A stretch of 24,426 nt of DNA, taken from the NCBI GenBank assembly GCA_017519965.1, contig JAFWRK010000057.1, forward strand, positions 1 to 24,426. Reading direction: 5' to 3'. Under the pieces are notes generated by a model. That model saw nothing but the letters and a program-made list of their open reading frames with translations. It had not been told where the DNA came from and searched no databases. The translations under genes were made by a program, and so were the position numbers. Shown piece by piece: positions 1-7,299 of this stretch; position 1 is the stretch's first letter, and the number at the start of each line of letters is the position of its first letter. The DNA comes from Bacilli bacterium (lineage in GTDB: Bacteria; Bacillota_I; Bacilli_A; RF39; UBA660).

Positions 1-393
1 AGAGTATTAAAGATATTTGTTACTGTATTCTTAGTAGTAGTATTATTCTTTATATCTTATTTCGTTATTAAAATAATATTAAAATCTAGAAATATTTATT
101 TCTCTATACTTAGAATGTTAGGAGCAAGTAAAAAAGTATGTTTAGATTTATTAATGACTGAATTATTAGTAGTATCTAATATAAGTTACTTTATATTTTT
201 AATTATTGCAGAGATTAATAGAAAAGGTATTATTAATATTGGATTTATTAATACTGTTAATAATTACTTTACTCGTAATGACTATATAATCTTATATTTA
301 ATTATTACAATTATGTCTTTATTAATCAGTTTAAGATATTCTAGAAAACTATTTAAAGATAGTGTTATGAATACTTATAGAGAGGAGATGTAA
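1..393 (+). CDS. FtsX-like ABC transporter permease, C-terminal part (5' truncated by window)
   Basis: The frame is open from base 1 and codes 130 residues before TAA, so the true start lies upstream; the internal ATG at 115 is not a credible start. The visible part has a hydrophobic segment (about residues 4-26), a short cytoplasmic stretch containing RMLGASKK, then two more membrane segments and a basic tail. The R-x-LGASKK-x(n)-E element is the conserved cytoplasmic loop of FtsX/MacB-type permeases, where the permease contacts its ATPase. The stop is 2 bases before the ATG of the next gene, whose ribosome site (AGAGGAG) lies in this gene's last codons, so the two are one operon. It may itself be a longer ATPase-permease fusion like its neighbour; the window cannot show this. 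Substrate unknown. Confidence 0.75.
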   Translation, partial: RVLKIFVTVFLVVVLFFISYFVIKIILKSRNIYFSILRMLGASKKVCLDLLMTELLVVSNISYFIFLIIAEINRKGIINIGFINTVNNYFTRNDYIILYLIITIMSLLISLRYSRKLFKDSVMNTYREEM

Positions 394-395
394 TT

Positions 396-2828
396 ATGAT
401 AAGAGTAGAAAAAATTGATAAATACTTTAATAGATTTAAAAAGAATCAAATACATGTCATAAATAATACAACTCTTTCTTTTGAAGATAAAGGATTAGTT
501 GCTTTACTTGGTCCATCTGGATCAGGTAAAACTACTTTACTTAATGTAATAGGTGGACTTGATAAAGTAAGACGAGGTAAGATATTTGTTAATGGTAAAA
601 AAATAACTCGTTGTAGTCAGGGAAGAATAGATAAAATAAGAAACTTAAATATTGGATATATATTTCAAGATTATAAGTTAATAGAAAATCAATCTGTCTA
701 TGATAATGTAGCTTTATCATTAAAATTAATTGGTATTAAAGATAAAAAAGAAATAGATAAGAGAGTTTGTTATATCTTAGATAGAGTAGGTATGCTTCGT
801 TTTAAGAAGAGACCTTGTAGTATGTTATCTGGAGGAGAAAGACAAAGAGTAGGTATTGCAAGAGCAATAGTAAAGAACCCTAATATCATTATTGCAGATG
901 AACCTACAGGTAACTTAGATAGTAAGAATACTATAGAAATAATGAATATTATTAAATCTATTTCTAAAGATAAACTAGTAATACTTGTAACTCATGAAAA
1001 AGACTTGGCTAAATTTTATGCAACTAGAATAATTGAATTAGAAGATGGAAAAATTATTAGTGATACAAGTAATGAAATACAAGATGAATTAAACTATGGA
1101 GTAGGTAATAATATTTACTTAAAAGATTTTCAATATCAACAAATAATGAATAATATTAATATCTATACTCACGATAAAGAAAAGATTCAATTAGATATTG
1201 CTGTTGTAAATAATAATATTTATATAAAAACAAATAGTGATAAAAAGATAGAAGTAATAAATGATGATTCTACTATAGAAATGATTAATGATCATTATAG
1301 TAATATATCTAAGAATGATATAGATAAATACTCATTTGATTTTAAAAATATTATTAATGAGAGTAAGAAATTAAGATATTCATCTATATTTAATCCAATT
1401 ACTTTTATTACAAATGGATTTAAAAAAGTATTAGATTACTCAGTATTAAAGAAATTATTATTACTTGGATTCTTCGCATCTGGTATGTTTATTATGTTTG
1501 CGACAAGTACAATTAATGCTGCTTTAATAGTAAAAGATGAGAAGTTTGTTACTATGAATAAGAATTATTTAATAGTTAATACTAAGAAAATAAATGTAGA
1601 TGATTATCTAAAATTAGAAAAAGAAGAAGATATCAATTATTTACTTCCAACAGATTCAACTACTACAATAAAAATTAAATTAGATAAATATTATCAATTA
1701 ACTAATGTATCTTCATCTATTACTGGTAGTTTATCTGATATTAATATAATATCTAATAAAGATATTATTAAAGGAAGATTACCAGAAAATCCTAACGAAA
1801 TAGTAGTAGATAAAATGGTATTAGATAAAGAATTAAAAAAAGAAACTACTAAGATGTATGGAATAATCAATATTGATGATTACCTAGATAGAGAAATATT
1901 AATTGATAGGATGGATAATAAGAAAATAGTTGGGATTACTGATTTAAAATCTCCTTCTATATATTTTGATAAGAATCAATTCATTTGGATTATTCATCAT
2001 ACAAAGGATAATGAAGCAGATCAAGGAATATATTATAATGGTGATGATTCTTATGATAATTTACAATATGATGATTATGGATTCTATTTAAAAAATATAG
2101 AATTAAAAGAAGGCAGATGGCCAACTAATTTATATGAGACAATACTTCCTATTGATCAAAAAGAAGTTGTAAAACTTAATACTGAGATTAATAGTAAAGT
2201 GAATGGTCATAAACTTAAAGTAGTAGGATACTATTATTCTAAAAAGAGATTTGATGTATACTTTGTTTCTACAGAAACACTAAAGTATCATGTTATTTCT
2301 ACTTCTAAAAATATTACGATATATCCAAAGAATAAGGAAAATGTTTTAGATAAAGTTCAAAATGAATATAAAATGGTTATTAAAGATAGTTATAAGTCTA
2401 GTAGAGAAAGATATGTAGAAGAAAATAAAGATTATGTTAGAAGTATTATAATTACTTCAGCAATTATCTTAGGTATTTCTCTTATAGAAATATTATTAAT
2501 GATTAGATCTTCATTCTTATCTAGAGTAAAAGAAGTAGGAATATATAGAGCTATAGGTGTTAAGAAGAAAGATATTTATATTATGTTTAGTGGAGAGATA
2601 ATCGCTATCACCACACTAGCATCAATACCTGGACTAGTATTATCTGCCTATGTTTTAAATATTTTATCTAAGGTAGATTTCTTAGAAGATTATCTTGTAG
2701 TTAATCCTATTGTTGTATTATATACAATTCTACTTTTATATTTATTTAATTTAGTAGTTGGATTAATACCTGTATTTAATACAATGAGAAAGAGACCTGC
2801 TGAGATACTAGCAAGAACTGATATATAG
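396..2828 (+). CDS. ABC transporter: ATPase fused to FtsX/MacB-type permease
   Basis: An 810-residue protein carrying both halves of a MacB/LolCDE-type transporter in one chain. The N-terminal ATPase (about 1-225) has Walker A GPSGSGKT at 39-46, signature LSGGE at 144-148, Walker B IIIADEP at 164-170 with catalytic Glu169, and switch His200. A roughly 120-residue polar linker follows. The permease has TM1 at about 351-377, a large extracellular domain (about 380-680), and TM2-TM4 at about 683-705, 733-757 and 771-792, with the FtsX loop RAIGVKKKD between TM2 and TM3. This family works by mechanotransmission, moving lipoproteins, peptides or antibiotics, or controlling cell-wall hydrolases, rather than alternating access. 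Start ATG 396 has AGAGGAG about 9 bases upstream. The truncated upstream permease probably partners it. No sensor kinase is visible, so a Bce-type resistance role is not supported here. Confidence 0.9.
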   Translation: MIRVEKIDKYFNRFKKNQIHVINNTTLSFEDKGLVALLGPSGSGKTTLLNVIGGLDKVRRGKIFVNGKKITRCSQGRIDKIRNLNIGYIFQDYKLIENQSVYDNVALSLKLIGIKDKKEIDKRVCYILDRVGMLRFKKRPCSMLSGGERQRVGIARAIVKNPNIIIADEPTGNLDSKNTIEIMNIIKSISKDKLVILVTHEKDLAKFYATRIIELEDGKIISDTSNEIQDELNYGVGNNIYLKDFQYQQIMNNINIYTHDKEKIQLDIAVVNNNIYIKTNSDKKIEVINDDSTIEMINDHYSNISKNDIDKYSFDFKNIINESKKLRYSSIFNPITFITNGFKKVLDYSVLKKLLLLGFFASGMFIMFATSTINAALIVKDEKFVTMNKNYLIVNTKKINVDDYLKLEKEEDINYLLPTDSTTTIKIKLDKYYQLTNVSSSITGSLSDINIISNKDIIKGRLPENPNEIVVDKMVLDKELKKETTKMYGIINIDDYLDREILIDRMDNKKIVGITDLKSPSIYFDKNQFIWIIHHTKDNEADQGIYYNGDDSYDNLQYDDYGFYLKNIELKEGRWPTNLYETILPIDQKEVVKLNTEINSKVNGHKLKVVGYYYSKKRFDVYFVSTETLKYHVISTSKNITIYPKNKENVLDKVQNEYKMVIKDSYKSSRERYVEENKDYVRSIIITSAIILGISLIEILLMIRSSFLSRVKEVGIYRAIGVKKKDIYIMFSGEIIAITTLASIPGLVLSAYVLNILSKVDFLEDYLVVNPIVVLYTILLLYLFNLVVGLIPVFNTMRKRPAEILARTDI

Positions 2829-2829
2829 T

Positions 2830-2866
2830 AAAAAAACAATTACATATATTTGTAATTGTTTTTTTT
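2830..2866 (+). terminator. Intrinsic terminator after the ABC-FtsX gene
   Basis: A 9-bp stem ACAATTACA/TGTAATTGT (2836-2844 and 2851-2859) has a 6-base loop. It is extended by an A-run on the left and T8 on the right. It begins 2 bases after the stop codon. The A/T symmetry could also let it work on the other strand. Confidence 0.85.
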
Positions 2867-2883
2867 GAATGATAATAGTAAAA

Positions 2884-2909
2884 TATAATATGTAGATAAT
2901 TATAGGAGG
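2884..2909 (+). promoter_or_regulatory. Candidate -10 and ribosome site for the acyl-CoA synthetase
   Basis: A consensus TATAAT lies at 2884-2889, 18 bases past the terminator T-tract, with no recognisable -35 box at the right distance. A strong Shine-Dalgarno AGGAGG lies at 2904-2909. The SD touches an ATG at 2910, which decides against that ATG and for the TTG at 2919. Confidence 0.5.
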
Positions 2910-2918
2910 ATGATTATA

Positions 2919-4688
2919 TTGACACCAATACGTGATTTTTTCACTAAATTATTTAAGAAGAAGGATGATCCTAACAAACCTTGGTTAGAGTATTATTCAA
3001 GAGAAGAAAGAAAAATAGATTTTACTACTAAAAGTATTTATAACTATATGGTAGATGAAGTAGGGGAAGATAAAGATTATATTTGTTTAAACTACTTTGG
3101 TAATAGATTTAGTTATAATGAATTCTTTTATAATATTAATATCTGTGCTAAAGCATTAAGAGAATTTGGAGTAAGAGATGGAGATATTGTAACTATTTGT
3201 ATGCCTAATATGCCTGAAGCATTATATGCATTCTATGCATGTAATAAAATAGGGGCAGTAGCAGATATGGTACATCCTTTATCTAGTCCAGATCAATTAC
3301 TTCATTATTTAAAAGAATCTAAATCTAGAATATTATTCTTAGTAGATTTTGATTATGACAAAATGAAAGATGTAATACCTCAAACTTTAGTATATAAGAC
3401 TATTTTAGTATCTCCTAAAGAGTCTATGCCTTTAGGATTAACTATTGGATATACTTTAACTCGTAGTATTACTCAAAAACGTCCTAGTCTTGCAAATAAC
3501 AACTATATGTCATGGAGAGACTTTATGGCAGTAGGACTTACTAGTAATGATAGTTATAGAGCTGATGTTAAAAAGGATGATTTAGCAGTTATTCTTCACT
3601 CAGGAGGTACTACTGGTACACCTAAGGGAATAATGATTTCTAACTATAGTTTTAATGCTATTGCTCAACAATCTGCAGTTAATGTAATTGATGTTAGACC
3701 AAAAGATAAGATAGTTACAATCTTACCAATATTCCATGGATTTGGATTAGGTGTTTGTATTCATACTCCATTATGTTTAAAGGTTGAAACTATTTTAATG
3801 CCTGAATATGATGCGAATAGATTTTATAAGATTTGGAAAAATGATAGACCTCACGTTATTTTAGGAGTTCCTACTTTATGGGAAGGAATGATGTCTAATC
3901 CTAAATTTGATAATGTAGATATGTCACAATTAAAATATATTATTTCTGGAGGAGATCATTTAACTGTTACAGCTGAAGCTAGAATCAATGATTTCTTACA
4001 TAAACATGGAGCACATGTTAATATTGGAAAAGGTTATGGTATGACTGAGTCAGTTGCGGCTACTTGTTATACATTCCCTGGAACTAATGAACCTGGAAGT
4101 ATTGGTATTCCAATGGTTGGAAACAATTATCAAATTTGTGACCCTGAAACATTAGAGACACTTCCATTTGGAGAAGAAGGAGAAATCTGTGTTCAAGGAC
4201 CAACATTAATGATGGGATATTTAAATAATCAAAAAGAGACTGATAATGTTTTAAAGAAACATAAAGATGGATCTATTTGGTTACATACAGGAGATATTGG
4301 TTATATTGCTCCTAATGGAATTGTATATTACACTCAAAGATTAAAGAGAATGATTGTAGTATCTGGATTTAATGTATATCCATCACAAATAGAAGAAGCA
4401 ATATCAAAACACAAAGATGTAGATAAAGTATGTGTAATAGGTATTCCTCATCAATATAAGATGCATGTACCAAAAGCATTTATAGTACTTAAAAAAGGGA
4501 TTGAACCTACTGCAAAAATTAAGAAAGAAATCATTGATATTTGTAAAGAAAAACTATCAGTTTATGCTTTACCAAAGTATTATGAATTTAGAGAATCTTT
4601 ACCTAAGACTTTATATGGAAAAGTAGATTATAAAGAATTAGAAAAAGAAGAAGAAAAAAATAGTAAGAAAAAGAAAGAAGAGAAATAA
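2919..4688 (+). CDS. AMP-forming acyl-CoA synthetase (fatty acid-CoA ligase family)
   Basis: An adenylate-forming enzyme of the ANL superfamily that would activate a carboxylic acid, probably a fatty acid, with ATP and CoA. Counting from TTG 2919 (589 residues), the motifs are phosphate loop HSGGTTGTPKG about 227-237, GYGMTE about 372-377, HTGD about 456-459, the hinge region RLKRMIVVSGFNVYP about 474-488, and the C-terminal catalytic lysine in LYGKVDY (about 568). The last 25 residues are a Lys/Glu tail. An in-frame ATG at 2910 overlaps the Shine-Dalgarno sequence, so the TTG with a 9-base gap is the better start. The N-terminus has a basic amphipathic stretch (about 5-16) that could touch membrane. 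It is a single-gene unit between terminators. No fatty-acid synthesis or beta-oxidation gene is nearby, so use of exogenous fatty acids is only an inference; the substrate is unknown. Confidence 0.88.
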   Translation: MTPIRDFFTKLFKKKDDPNKPWLEYYSREERKIDFTTKSIYNYMVDEVGEDKDYICLNYFGNRFSYNEFFYNINICAKALREFGVRDGDIVTICMPNMPEALYAFYACNKIGAVADMVHPLSSPDQLLHYLKESKSRILFLVDFDYDKMKDVIPQTLVYKTILVSPKESMPLGLTIGYTLTRSITQKRPSLANNNYMSWRDFMAVGLTSNDSYRADVKKDDLAVILHSGGTTGTPKGIMISNYSFNAIAQQSAVNVIDVRPKDKIVTILPIFHGFGLGVCIHTPLCLKVETILMPEYDANRFYKIWKNDRPHVILGVPTLWEGMMSNPKFDNVDMSQLKYIISGGDHLTVTAEARINDFLHKHGAHVNIGKGYGMTESVAATCYTFPGTNEPGSIGIPMVGNNYQICDPETLETLPFGEEGEICVQGPTLMMGYLNNQKETDNVLKKHKDGSIWLHTGDIGYIAPNGIVYYTQRLKRMIVVSGFNVYPSQIEEAISKHKDVDKVCVIGIPHQYKMHVPKAFIVLKKGIEPTAKIKKEIIDICKEKLSVYALPKYYEFRESLPKTLYGKVDYKELEKEEEKNSKKKKEEK

Positions 4689-4701
4689 TCTCTTCTTTTT
4701 T
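4674..4701 (+). terminator. Intrinsic terminator overlapping the end of the acyl-CoA synthetase gene
   Basis: A 10-bp stem AAAGAAGAGA/TCTCTTCTTT (4674-4683 and 4689-4698) has a 5-base loop followed by Ts. The left arm codes the last Lys/Glu residues and the loop contains the TAA stop, so the hairpin is partly coding. Confidence 0.85.
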
Positions 4702-4715
4702 ATTTTCTAGTTTTA

Positions 4716-4724
4716 TGGTATAAT
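4716..4724 (+). promoter_or_regulatory. Extended -10 promoter of queH
   Basis: TGGTATAAT matches TGnTATAAT perfectly and lies 15 bases beyond the terminator T-tract, with no good -35. A start near 4731 gives a leader of about 18 nt containing GAGAAGGGA as ribosome site. Confidence 0.75.
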
Positions 4725-4748
4725 TTGTTATCGAGAGAAGGGATTAGT

Positions 4749-5354
4749 ATGAATTATGATTTAGAGATGGAAAAACAAATGAAAATATTTCCAGAAGGAA
4801 CTAAAGTATTATTACATGCTTGTTGTGCACCTTGTAGTAGTGCAGTACTAGAGAGAATCGCAAATTACTTTGAAGTTACAATTCTTTACTATAATCCCAA
4901 CATTACTAAAGAAGAAGAGTACAAGAAGAGAATTCTTGAGTTAAAGAGATTAATTAATAGTATTAGTCCAAAATATAATGTTGCTTTGATCGAGGGCCGT
5001 TATGACCCAACTGAGTTCTTTGATATAGCTAAGGGCCTTGAGAAGGAGCCTGAGAGAGGTATTAGATGTTTTAAATGTTATACTTTGAGACTTGAAGAGA
5101 CTGCTAGAGTTGCTGAAGAGTTAGGTTTTCCTTTATTTTGTACAACATTAACTTTATCTCCTCATAAGAATGCTAATTGGATTAATGAAATAGGAGAAGA
5201 TCTTGATAAGAAGTATAATACAACATATTTATATTCTGACTTTAAAAAGAAGAATGGATATAAGAGAAGTATTGAATTATCTAAAGAATTTAATTTATAT
5301 AGACAAGATTATTGTGGATGTATTTATTCTATTAGAGATAAAGAAGCTGAATAA
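4749..5354 (+). CDS. queH: Epoxyqueuosine reductase QueH
   Basis: A 201-residue member of the DUF208/QueH family. QueH carries out the last step of queuosine synthesis, reducing epoxyqueuosine to queuosine at the wobble base of tRNAs for Tyr, His, Asn and Asp; it is the non-orthologous replacement of QueG. The metal-ligand cysteines are all visible: CCAPC at 25-29, RCFKC at 106-110 and YCGC at 188-191. The family uses them to hold a 4Fe-4S cluster plus a second iron. The family signature YYNPNI (47-52) is also present. A longer frame beginning with TTG at 4725 is rejected because that codon touches the -10 box; ATG 4749 has GAGAAGGGA upstream. It is a single-gene unit. No other queuosine gene is in the window, so the cell may salvage queuine. 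Confidence 0.93.
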   Translation: MNYDLEMEKQMKIFPEGTKVLLHACCAPCSSAVLERIANYFEVTILYYNPNITKEEEYKKRILELKRLINSISPKYNVALIEGRYDPTEFFDIAKGLEKEPERGIRCFKCYTLRLEETARVAEELGFPLFCTTLTLSPHKNANWINEIGEDLDKKYNTTYLYSDFKKKNGYKRSIELSKEFNLYRQDYCGCIYSIRDKEAE

Positions 5355-5367
5355 ACATATAATATGG

Positions 5368-5407
5368 TGTAAAGTTAAATTGCTTAACTTTACATCATTT
5401 TTATTTT
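5368..5407 (+). terminator. Intrinsic terminator of queH
   Basis: An 11-bp perfect stem TGTAAAGTTAA/TTAACTTTACA (5368-5378 and 5384-5394) with a 5-base loop is followed by TCATTTTTATTTT. The T-tract is interrupted by the first bases. Its right arm doubles as the -35 of the murC promoter. Confidence 0.7.
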
Positions 5408-5417
5408 GAATTATAAT
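5389..5417 (+). promoter_or_regulatory. SigA-type promoter of murC, nested in the queH terminator
   Basis: -35 TTTACA (5389-5394), a 17-base spacer and -10 TATAAT (5412-5417). The -35 is the last 6 bases of the queH terminator stem, so the hairpin and the promoter share DNA. Confidence 0.7.
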
Positions 5418-5438
5418 TTAATAAAGGATGTGAGTAGT

Positions 5439-6758
5439 ATGAAATATTACTGTATAGGAATTAAAGGAACTGGTATGTCTACCTTAGCTCAAATCTTATT
5501 TGATTTAGGAAATGATGTTATTGGTTATGATGATGCGAGAGATTATAAATTTACTGAGAAGGGATTAGAAGAAAGAGAGATTCTAATTTATTATGATCAT
5601 GAACATCCACTTGATAAAGATACTATTGTTACTTATAGTGTTGCGGTACCTGAAGATCATCCTGAGATGAAAAGAGTAAAAGAATTAGGACTTAAGATAA
5701 AGAAATATAGTGAAATTATGGGTGATGTAGTAGGTATGTTTAAATCTATTGGAGTATCTGGTACTCATGGAAAAACTACTACTTCTACTATGATTAAAAC
5801 TATTTTAGAAAATAGTATTGGATGTAATTACTTTATAGGGGCAGGAGATGGAAAAGCATCTTTAGAGAAAGAATACTTTGTAGTAGAGTCTGATGAATTT
5901 AATAGACATTTCTTAGATTATCATCCAATGTATGCAATTATTACTAATATTGAAGCTGAACACTTAGAGTGTTATAAAGATATTGATGATATTAGAGAGT
6001 CTTTTGAAAAATTTGCTAATCAAACTAGTAGACTTGTTATTTGTAATGGAGATAATGAAGAAGTTAGAAAGATTAATTTCTTACCTAAAGCAATATATTA
6101 TGGATTTGGATTTAATAATGATGTAGTTATTAGAAATTTAAAATTAGAGACTGATGCATCTAGATTTGATATTGAAATTAAAGGAGAATTTTATGGATCA
6201 TTTGAAATACCTTTATTTGGTAAACACATGGTTCAAAATGCTACTGCTGCTATTATAATGGCTAAAGAATTAGGAATAGAAAAAGATATTATTTATAATT
6301 CTTTAAAGAACTTTGAAAATGCTGAGAGAAGATTTGCTATTAGTAAAGTAGGTAATACTACTATTATTGATGATTATGCTCATCATCCAACTGAAATTAA
6401 ATCTACATTAGAAGCAGTTAGACAAAAATATCCTAATAAGAGAATTGTAGTAGTATTTAAACCTAATACATATTCTAGAACTAGAGACTTTAAAGATGAC
6501 TTTATTACTGCTTTAAATGTAGCAGATAAAGCTTATTTAACTGAGATAGATAGTAATAGGGAATATGCAATTGACTATCCTGGAGTAACTTCTAAAATGA
6601 TTGTAGAGGGTCTTAGAGATGGAGATATGATTTCAGAAGAGACTATTTCTAAATTAGGAGAAGAGTTAGACTCAGTAATTTGTTTTATGAGTTGTGCATC
6701 TATTAGTCATTTAATTGATAGTTTTAAAATATATGTTAACTCTTTAGAAGATAATTAA
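5439..6758 (+). CDS. murC: UDP-N-acetylmuramate--L-alanine ligase
   Basis: A 439-residue cytoplasmic enzyme that joins L-Ala to UDP-MurNAc using ATP, the first amino-acid step of the peptidoglycan stem. The N-terminal nucleotide-sugar domain starts with GIKGTGMS (7-14). The central domain has the P-loop GVSGTHGKTTT (105-115), then SDEFNRHF (151-158) and NIEAEHLE (170-177). The third domain carries the IDDYAHHPTE signature (about 315-324). The length is normal for the family. A longer frame begins with TTG at 5406, but ATG 5439 follows the ribosome site AAAGGATGTGAG and places the Rossmann strand MKYYCIGIKG at the N-terminus, as in known MurC proteins. Its presence shows the cell makes a wall, which argues against a true Mollicute. 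It is monocistronic, ending in a terminator just before the tRNA gene. Confidence 0.95.
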   Translation: MKYYCIGIKGTGMSTLAQILFDLGNDVIGYDDARDYKFTEKGLEEREILIYYDHEHPLDKDTIVTYSVAVPEDHPEMKRVKELGLKIKKYSEIMGDVVGMFKSIGVSGTHGKTTTSTMIKTILENSIGCNYFIGAGDGKASLEKEYFVVESDEFNRHFLDYHPMYAIITNIEAEHLECYKDIDDIRESFEKFANQTSRLVICNGDNEEVRKINFLPKAIYYGFGFNNDVVIRNLKLETDASRFDIEIKGEFYGSFEIPLFGKHMVQNATAAIIMAKELGIEKDIIYNSLKNFENAERRFAISKVGNTTIIDDYAHHPTEIKSTLEAVRQKYPNKRIVVVFKPNTYSRTRDFKDDFITALNVADKAYLTEIDSNREYAIDYPGVTSKMIVEGLRDGDMISEETISKLGEELDSVICFMSCASISHLIDSFKIYVNSLEDN

Positions 6759-6763
6759 AATTA

Positions 6764-6814
6764 AAAAGACTATTGATAGATAATACTTTTTGTGGTATTA
6801 TTAAATAGTCTTTT
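6764..6814 (+). terminator. Compound terminator hairpin after murC
   Basis: The outer stem AAAAGACTAT/ATAGTCTTTT (6764-6773 and 6805-6814) encloses an inner stem ATAATAC/GTATTAT (6780-6786 and 6795-6801) with an 8-base loop. The U-run is short. The same DNA contains the tRNA promoter. Confidence 0.6.
6773..6801 (+). promoter_or_regulatory. Promoter of tRNA-Glu, inside the murC terminator hairpin
   Basis: -35 TTGATA (6773-6778), exactly 17 bases, then -10 TATTAT (6796-6801). A start near 6808 leaves a leader of about 11 nt before the tRNA. Both boxes lie inside the murC 3' hairpin. Confidence 0.65.
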
Positions 6815-6818
6815 ATAT

Positions 6819-6895
6819 GGCCTGTTGGTGAAGTGGCTTAACACATTACCCTCTCAAGGTAACATTCACGGATTCGAATTCCGTACAGGCTACCA
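6819..6895 (+). tRNA. tRNA-Glu (anticodon CUC)
   Basis: A full 77-nt cloverleaf with CCA encoded. The acceptor is GGCCTGT/ACAGGCT (first pair G-U) and the D stem GTG/CAC. The anticodon stem is TTACC/GGTAA around the loop CTCTCAA, giving anticodon CUC, which reads GAG. The T arm is ACGGA-TTCGAAT-TCCGT, the discriminator A. The overall sequence resembles Bacillus tRNA-Glu (GGCCCGTTGGTCAAG...) closely, and the short 5-nt variable region excludes a class II tRNA. It is a single-gene unit with its own promoter and a terminator 9 bases downstream. Confidence 0.94.
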
Positions 6896-6904
6896 TTTGT
6901 AAAT

Positions 6905-6929
6905 AAATCGGATTTATATCCGATTTTTT
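6905..6929 (+). terminator. Intrinsic terminator of the tRNA
   Basis: A 9-bp stem AAATCGGAT/ATCCGATTT (6905-6913 and 6918-6926) with a 4-base loop is followed by Ts, 9 bases past the tRNA CCA end. Confidence 0.85.
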
Positions 6930-6947
6930 ATTTTATTTTAAATAATA

Positions 6948-6956
6948 TGTTATAAT
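6948..6956 (+). promoter_or_regulatory. Extended -10 promoter of the lipoprotein pair
   Basis: TGTTATAAT is a perfect extended -10 without an obvious -35. It lies 27 bases before ATG 6984, with GAGAGG as ribosome site in between. Confidence 0.7.
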
Positions 6957-6983
6957 TATATTAGTTAAAATAGAGAGGTATAT

Positions 6984-7295
6984 ATGAAAAAGATTTTATT
7001 ATTAATTATCATAATGTTTTGTACAGCTTGTTCTATTGGAGAAAAGACATATTATTGCGATGATGGTGATGAATTAAAGGGTACAACTTGCATAAAGAAG
7101 AACAGTACACCAGCTATTCCTAATTATACATGCAAGAGACATCCTGGAACTTATTTAAATGGAAATCAATGTGTAAGTTATAGTTTTTCATCTATTGCAT
7201 TTAATGCAGATGTTGATTCTTACACTTGCTATAGTGGTTATTTAGATGGTGATGAATGCATTATAGAAACATCTTATAATGCATATGAGGAGTAA
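6984..7295 (+). CDS. Small cysteine-pair repeat lipoprotein
   Basis: A 103-residue predicted surface lipoprotein of unknown function. The N-terminus MKKILLLIIIMFCTAC is a short lipoprotein signal with lipidation Cys16 (the first lipobox residue is Cys, not the usual Leu, so the assignment is good but not perfect). The mature part contains three imperfect repeats in which an aromatic or Thr residue precedes a Cys, followed 9-12 residues later by Gly-x-x-Cys: CDDGDELKGTTC, CKRHPGTYLNGNQC and CYSGYLDGDEC. Each looks like a small loop closed by one disulfide. It is the same architecture as the next gene, 4 bases downstream, so the two are paralogues in one operon. I know no named family to assign. 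A role in adhesion or binding outside the membrane is only a guess. Confidence 0.8.
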   Translation: MKKILLLIIIMFCTACSIGEKTYYCDDGDELKGTTCIKKNSTPAIPNYTCKRHPGTYLNGNQCVSYSFSSIAFNADVDSYTCYSGYLDGDECIIETSYNAYEE

Positions 7296-7299
7296 AATT

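Noticed and set aside
2910..2918. ATG start of the acyl-CoA synthetase
   Set aside because: It touches the AGGAGG Shine-Dalgarno sequence; the TTG at 2919 has normal spacing. The ATG remains possible but is less likely.
4725..4748. TTG start giving QueH eight extra residues
   Set aside because: The TTG directly follows the TATAAT box, so it would lie before the expected transcription start; ATG 4749 has a proper ribosome site.
5203..5409. 68-codon frame overlapping the end of queH
   Set aside because: It lies in another frame inside a well-supported gene and across its terminator; no ribosome site and no recognisable protein.
5406..5438. TTG start adding 11 residues to MurC
   Set aside because: The codon precedes the -10 box of the gene, and the added residues are not part of the conserved MurC N-terminus.
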